A DNA stretch of 64,000 bases, from contig NZ_JACRAW010000021.1 of assembly GCF_016213215.1 (NCBI RefSeq), positions 1 through 64,000 of the forward strand, given 5' to 3'. This DNA comes from Bradyrhizobium sp. Lineage in GTDB: Bacteria > Pseudomonadota > Alphaproteobacteria > Rhizobiales > Xanthobacteraceae. The notes under the pieces were generated by a model. The model searched no databases and was not told the DNA's origin. It saw nothing but the letters and a program-made list of their open reading frames with translations. The position numbers were made by a program, and so were the translations under genes. This document shows positions 63,506 to 64,000 of this stretch, in pieces (the stretch's first letter is position 1; the number at the start of each line of letters is the position of its first letter).

Positions 63506-64000
63506 ATGAATCAGATGTCGCAAGAACCCCAAGTGCAGACCTCAGAATCCCAGAGCTCCGAAGGCCAGACCTCCGAAGCCCGAACCGCCGACGGCCAGGT
63601 GCCCCACGTTAGGGAGTCCCTTCCGGAGCCTCAGGTTCAGCCGCCGCCGCTTGCCTCGGCGCCGCCGCCGCTCCCTGCGGAGCCGCCGCCGGTGCCCCAG
63701 CATCCGCGTTTCGCCAAGCCGCAGCGGGTCGCCCTCGTGCAGTCTTCCTGGCACCGTGAAGTGGTCGAGGAGGCGCGCGTCGCCTTCCTGAAGGAGGCCG
63801 AGGCGCGACACCTCACCAACATCGACGTGTTCGAGGTGCCCGGCTCGTTCGAAATCCCGCTGCATGCGCTGATCCTGGCGAAGACGCGGCGCTATACCGC
63901 GATCGTCGCCGCGGGCCTCGTCGTCGACAATGATTTGGTCGCAGACACCGTGATCAAGGCGCTGATGGACGTGCAGTTGCGCACCGAGGTGCCGGTGTTC
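63506..64000 (+). CDS. ribH: 6,7-dimethyl-8-ribityllumazine synthase, type II (RibH2), 3' truncated
   Basis: Penultimate step of riboflavin synthesis. 165 residues are visible before the window ends. A Gln/Ser/Pro-rich head of about 75 residues precedes the lumazine-synthase fold (RVALVQSSWHREVVEEARVA, FEVPGSFEIPLHALILAKT, IVAAGLVVD), which resembles the RibH2 type of Brucella and Mesorhizobium. After VVD at 139-141 the next residues are N-D-L-V-A-D, where family members have G-G-I-Y-R-H-E-F-V-A. About five residues of the substrate loop, including the conserved His, are missing. The FMN riboswitch lies directly upstream. Confidence 0.9.
   Translation, partial: MNQMSQEPQVQTSESQSSEGQTSEARTADGQVPHVRESLPEPQVQPPPLASAPPPLPAEPPPVPQHPRFAKPQRVALVQSSWHREVVEEARVAFLKEAEARHLTNIDVFEVPGSFEIPLHALILAKTRRYTAIVAAGLVVDNDLVADTVIKALMDVQLRTEVPVF

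Overview
The window is high-GC, gene-dense alphaproteobacterial chromosome. Many genes look like those of Bradyrhizobium and its relatives (Rhodopseudomonas, Nitrobacter). The evidence is a CIRCE-controlled groESL, the conserved block pmbA - inositol phosphatase - DUF4170 - DUF374 - waaA - lpxK, uvrC-pgsA-moaD-moaE in a row, a DUF6101 gene, a type II lumazine synthase behind an FMN riboswitch, and several families of short palindromic repeats between genes. I see no plasmid, prophage, integron, CRISPR array, rRNA or tRNA. The assignment to Bradyrhizobium is from memory of family sequences, not from a search.

Layout. 1-5.2 kb: tail of an unknown gene, groEL/groES with promoter and CIRCE operator, a lipoprotein, a CheZ phosphatase and an L,D-transpeptidase. 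5.2-11.2 kb, all minus strand: rsmE, hisZ-hisG, a glycosyltransferase/deacetylase pair that may modify a lipid-linked sugar, and a DUF2076 protein. 11.3-19.3 kb, mostly plus: ubiA, then the overlapping envelope operon ending in waaA and lpxK (Kdo transfer and lipid A 4'-kinase). 19.6-20.6 kb is a non-coding, repeat-rich stretch. 20.6-30.5 kb: xseA, purD, a fluoroacetate-dehalogenase-like hydrolase, tadA, an rRNA pseudouridine synthase with a very long Arg/Asp-rich head, rsmD, mutL and arfB. 30.6-39.2 kb, minus: ribF, ileS, lspA, a periplasmic protein and a pair of M16 peptidase subunits. 39.4-43.0 kb: a CheY-like regulator, a HAD hydrolase, a degenerate EAL protein that may be a flagellar TipF homologue, and a holin-like membrane protein. 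43.1-49.2 kb, minus: an omega-aminotransferase, prmB, moaE, moaD, pgsA and uvrC. 49.4-56.6 kb: outer-membrane protein, cspA, rlmJ, RNase T2, small secreted proteins, and a MarR - response regulator - histidine kinase operon. 57-64 kb: ilvE, DUF2314, hisS, a 4-oxalocrotonate tautomerase homologue, a FlK-fold thioesterase, proC, a YbjN-domain protein, an FMN riboswitch and the start of ribH.

Most of this is housekeeping. The points most worth a second look are: the lumazine synthase, which lacks about five residues of its conserved substrate loop; the CIRCE operator with one half-site duplicated in tandem; the dehalogenase homologue, which keeps every catalytic residue but has Gln at position 185; the GT2/YdjC-deacetylase pair resembling lipid A amino-sugar machinery; the Arg/Asp-repeat head of the pseudouridine synthase; and in-frame 15-bp tandem repeats at the C-terminal ends of two unrelated genes. 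I found no clear new multi-gene defence or mobile system.
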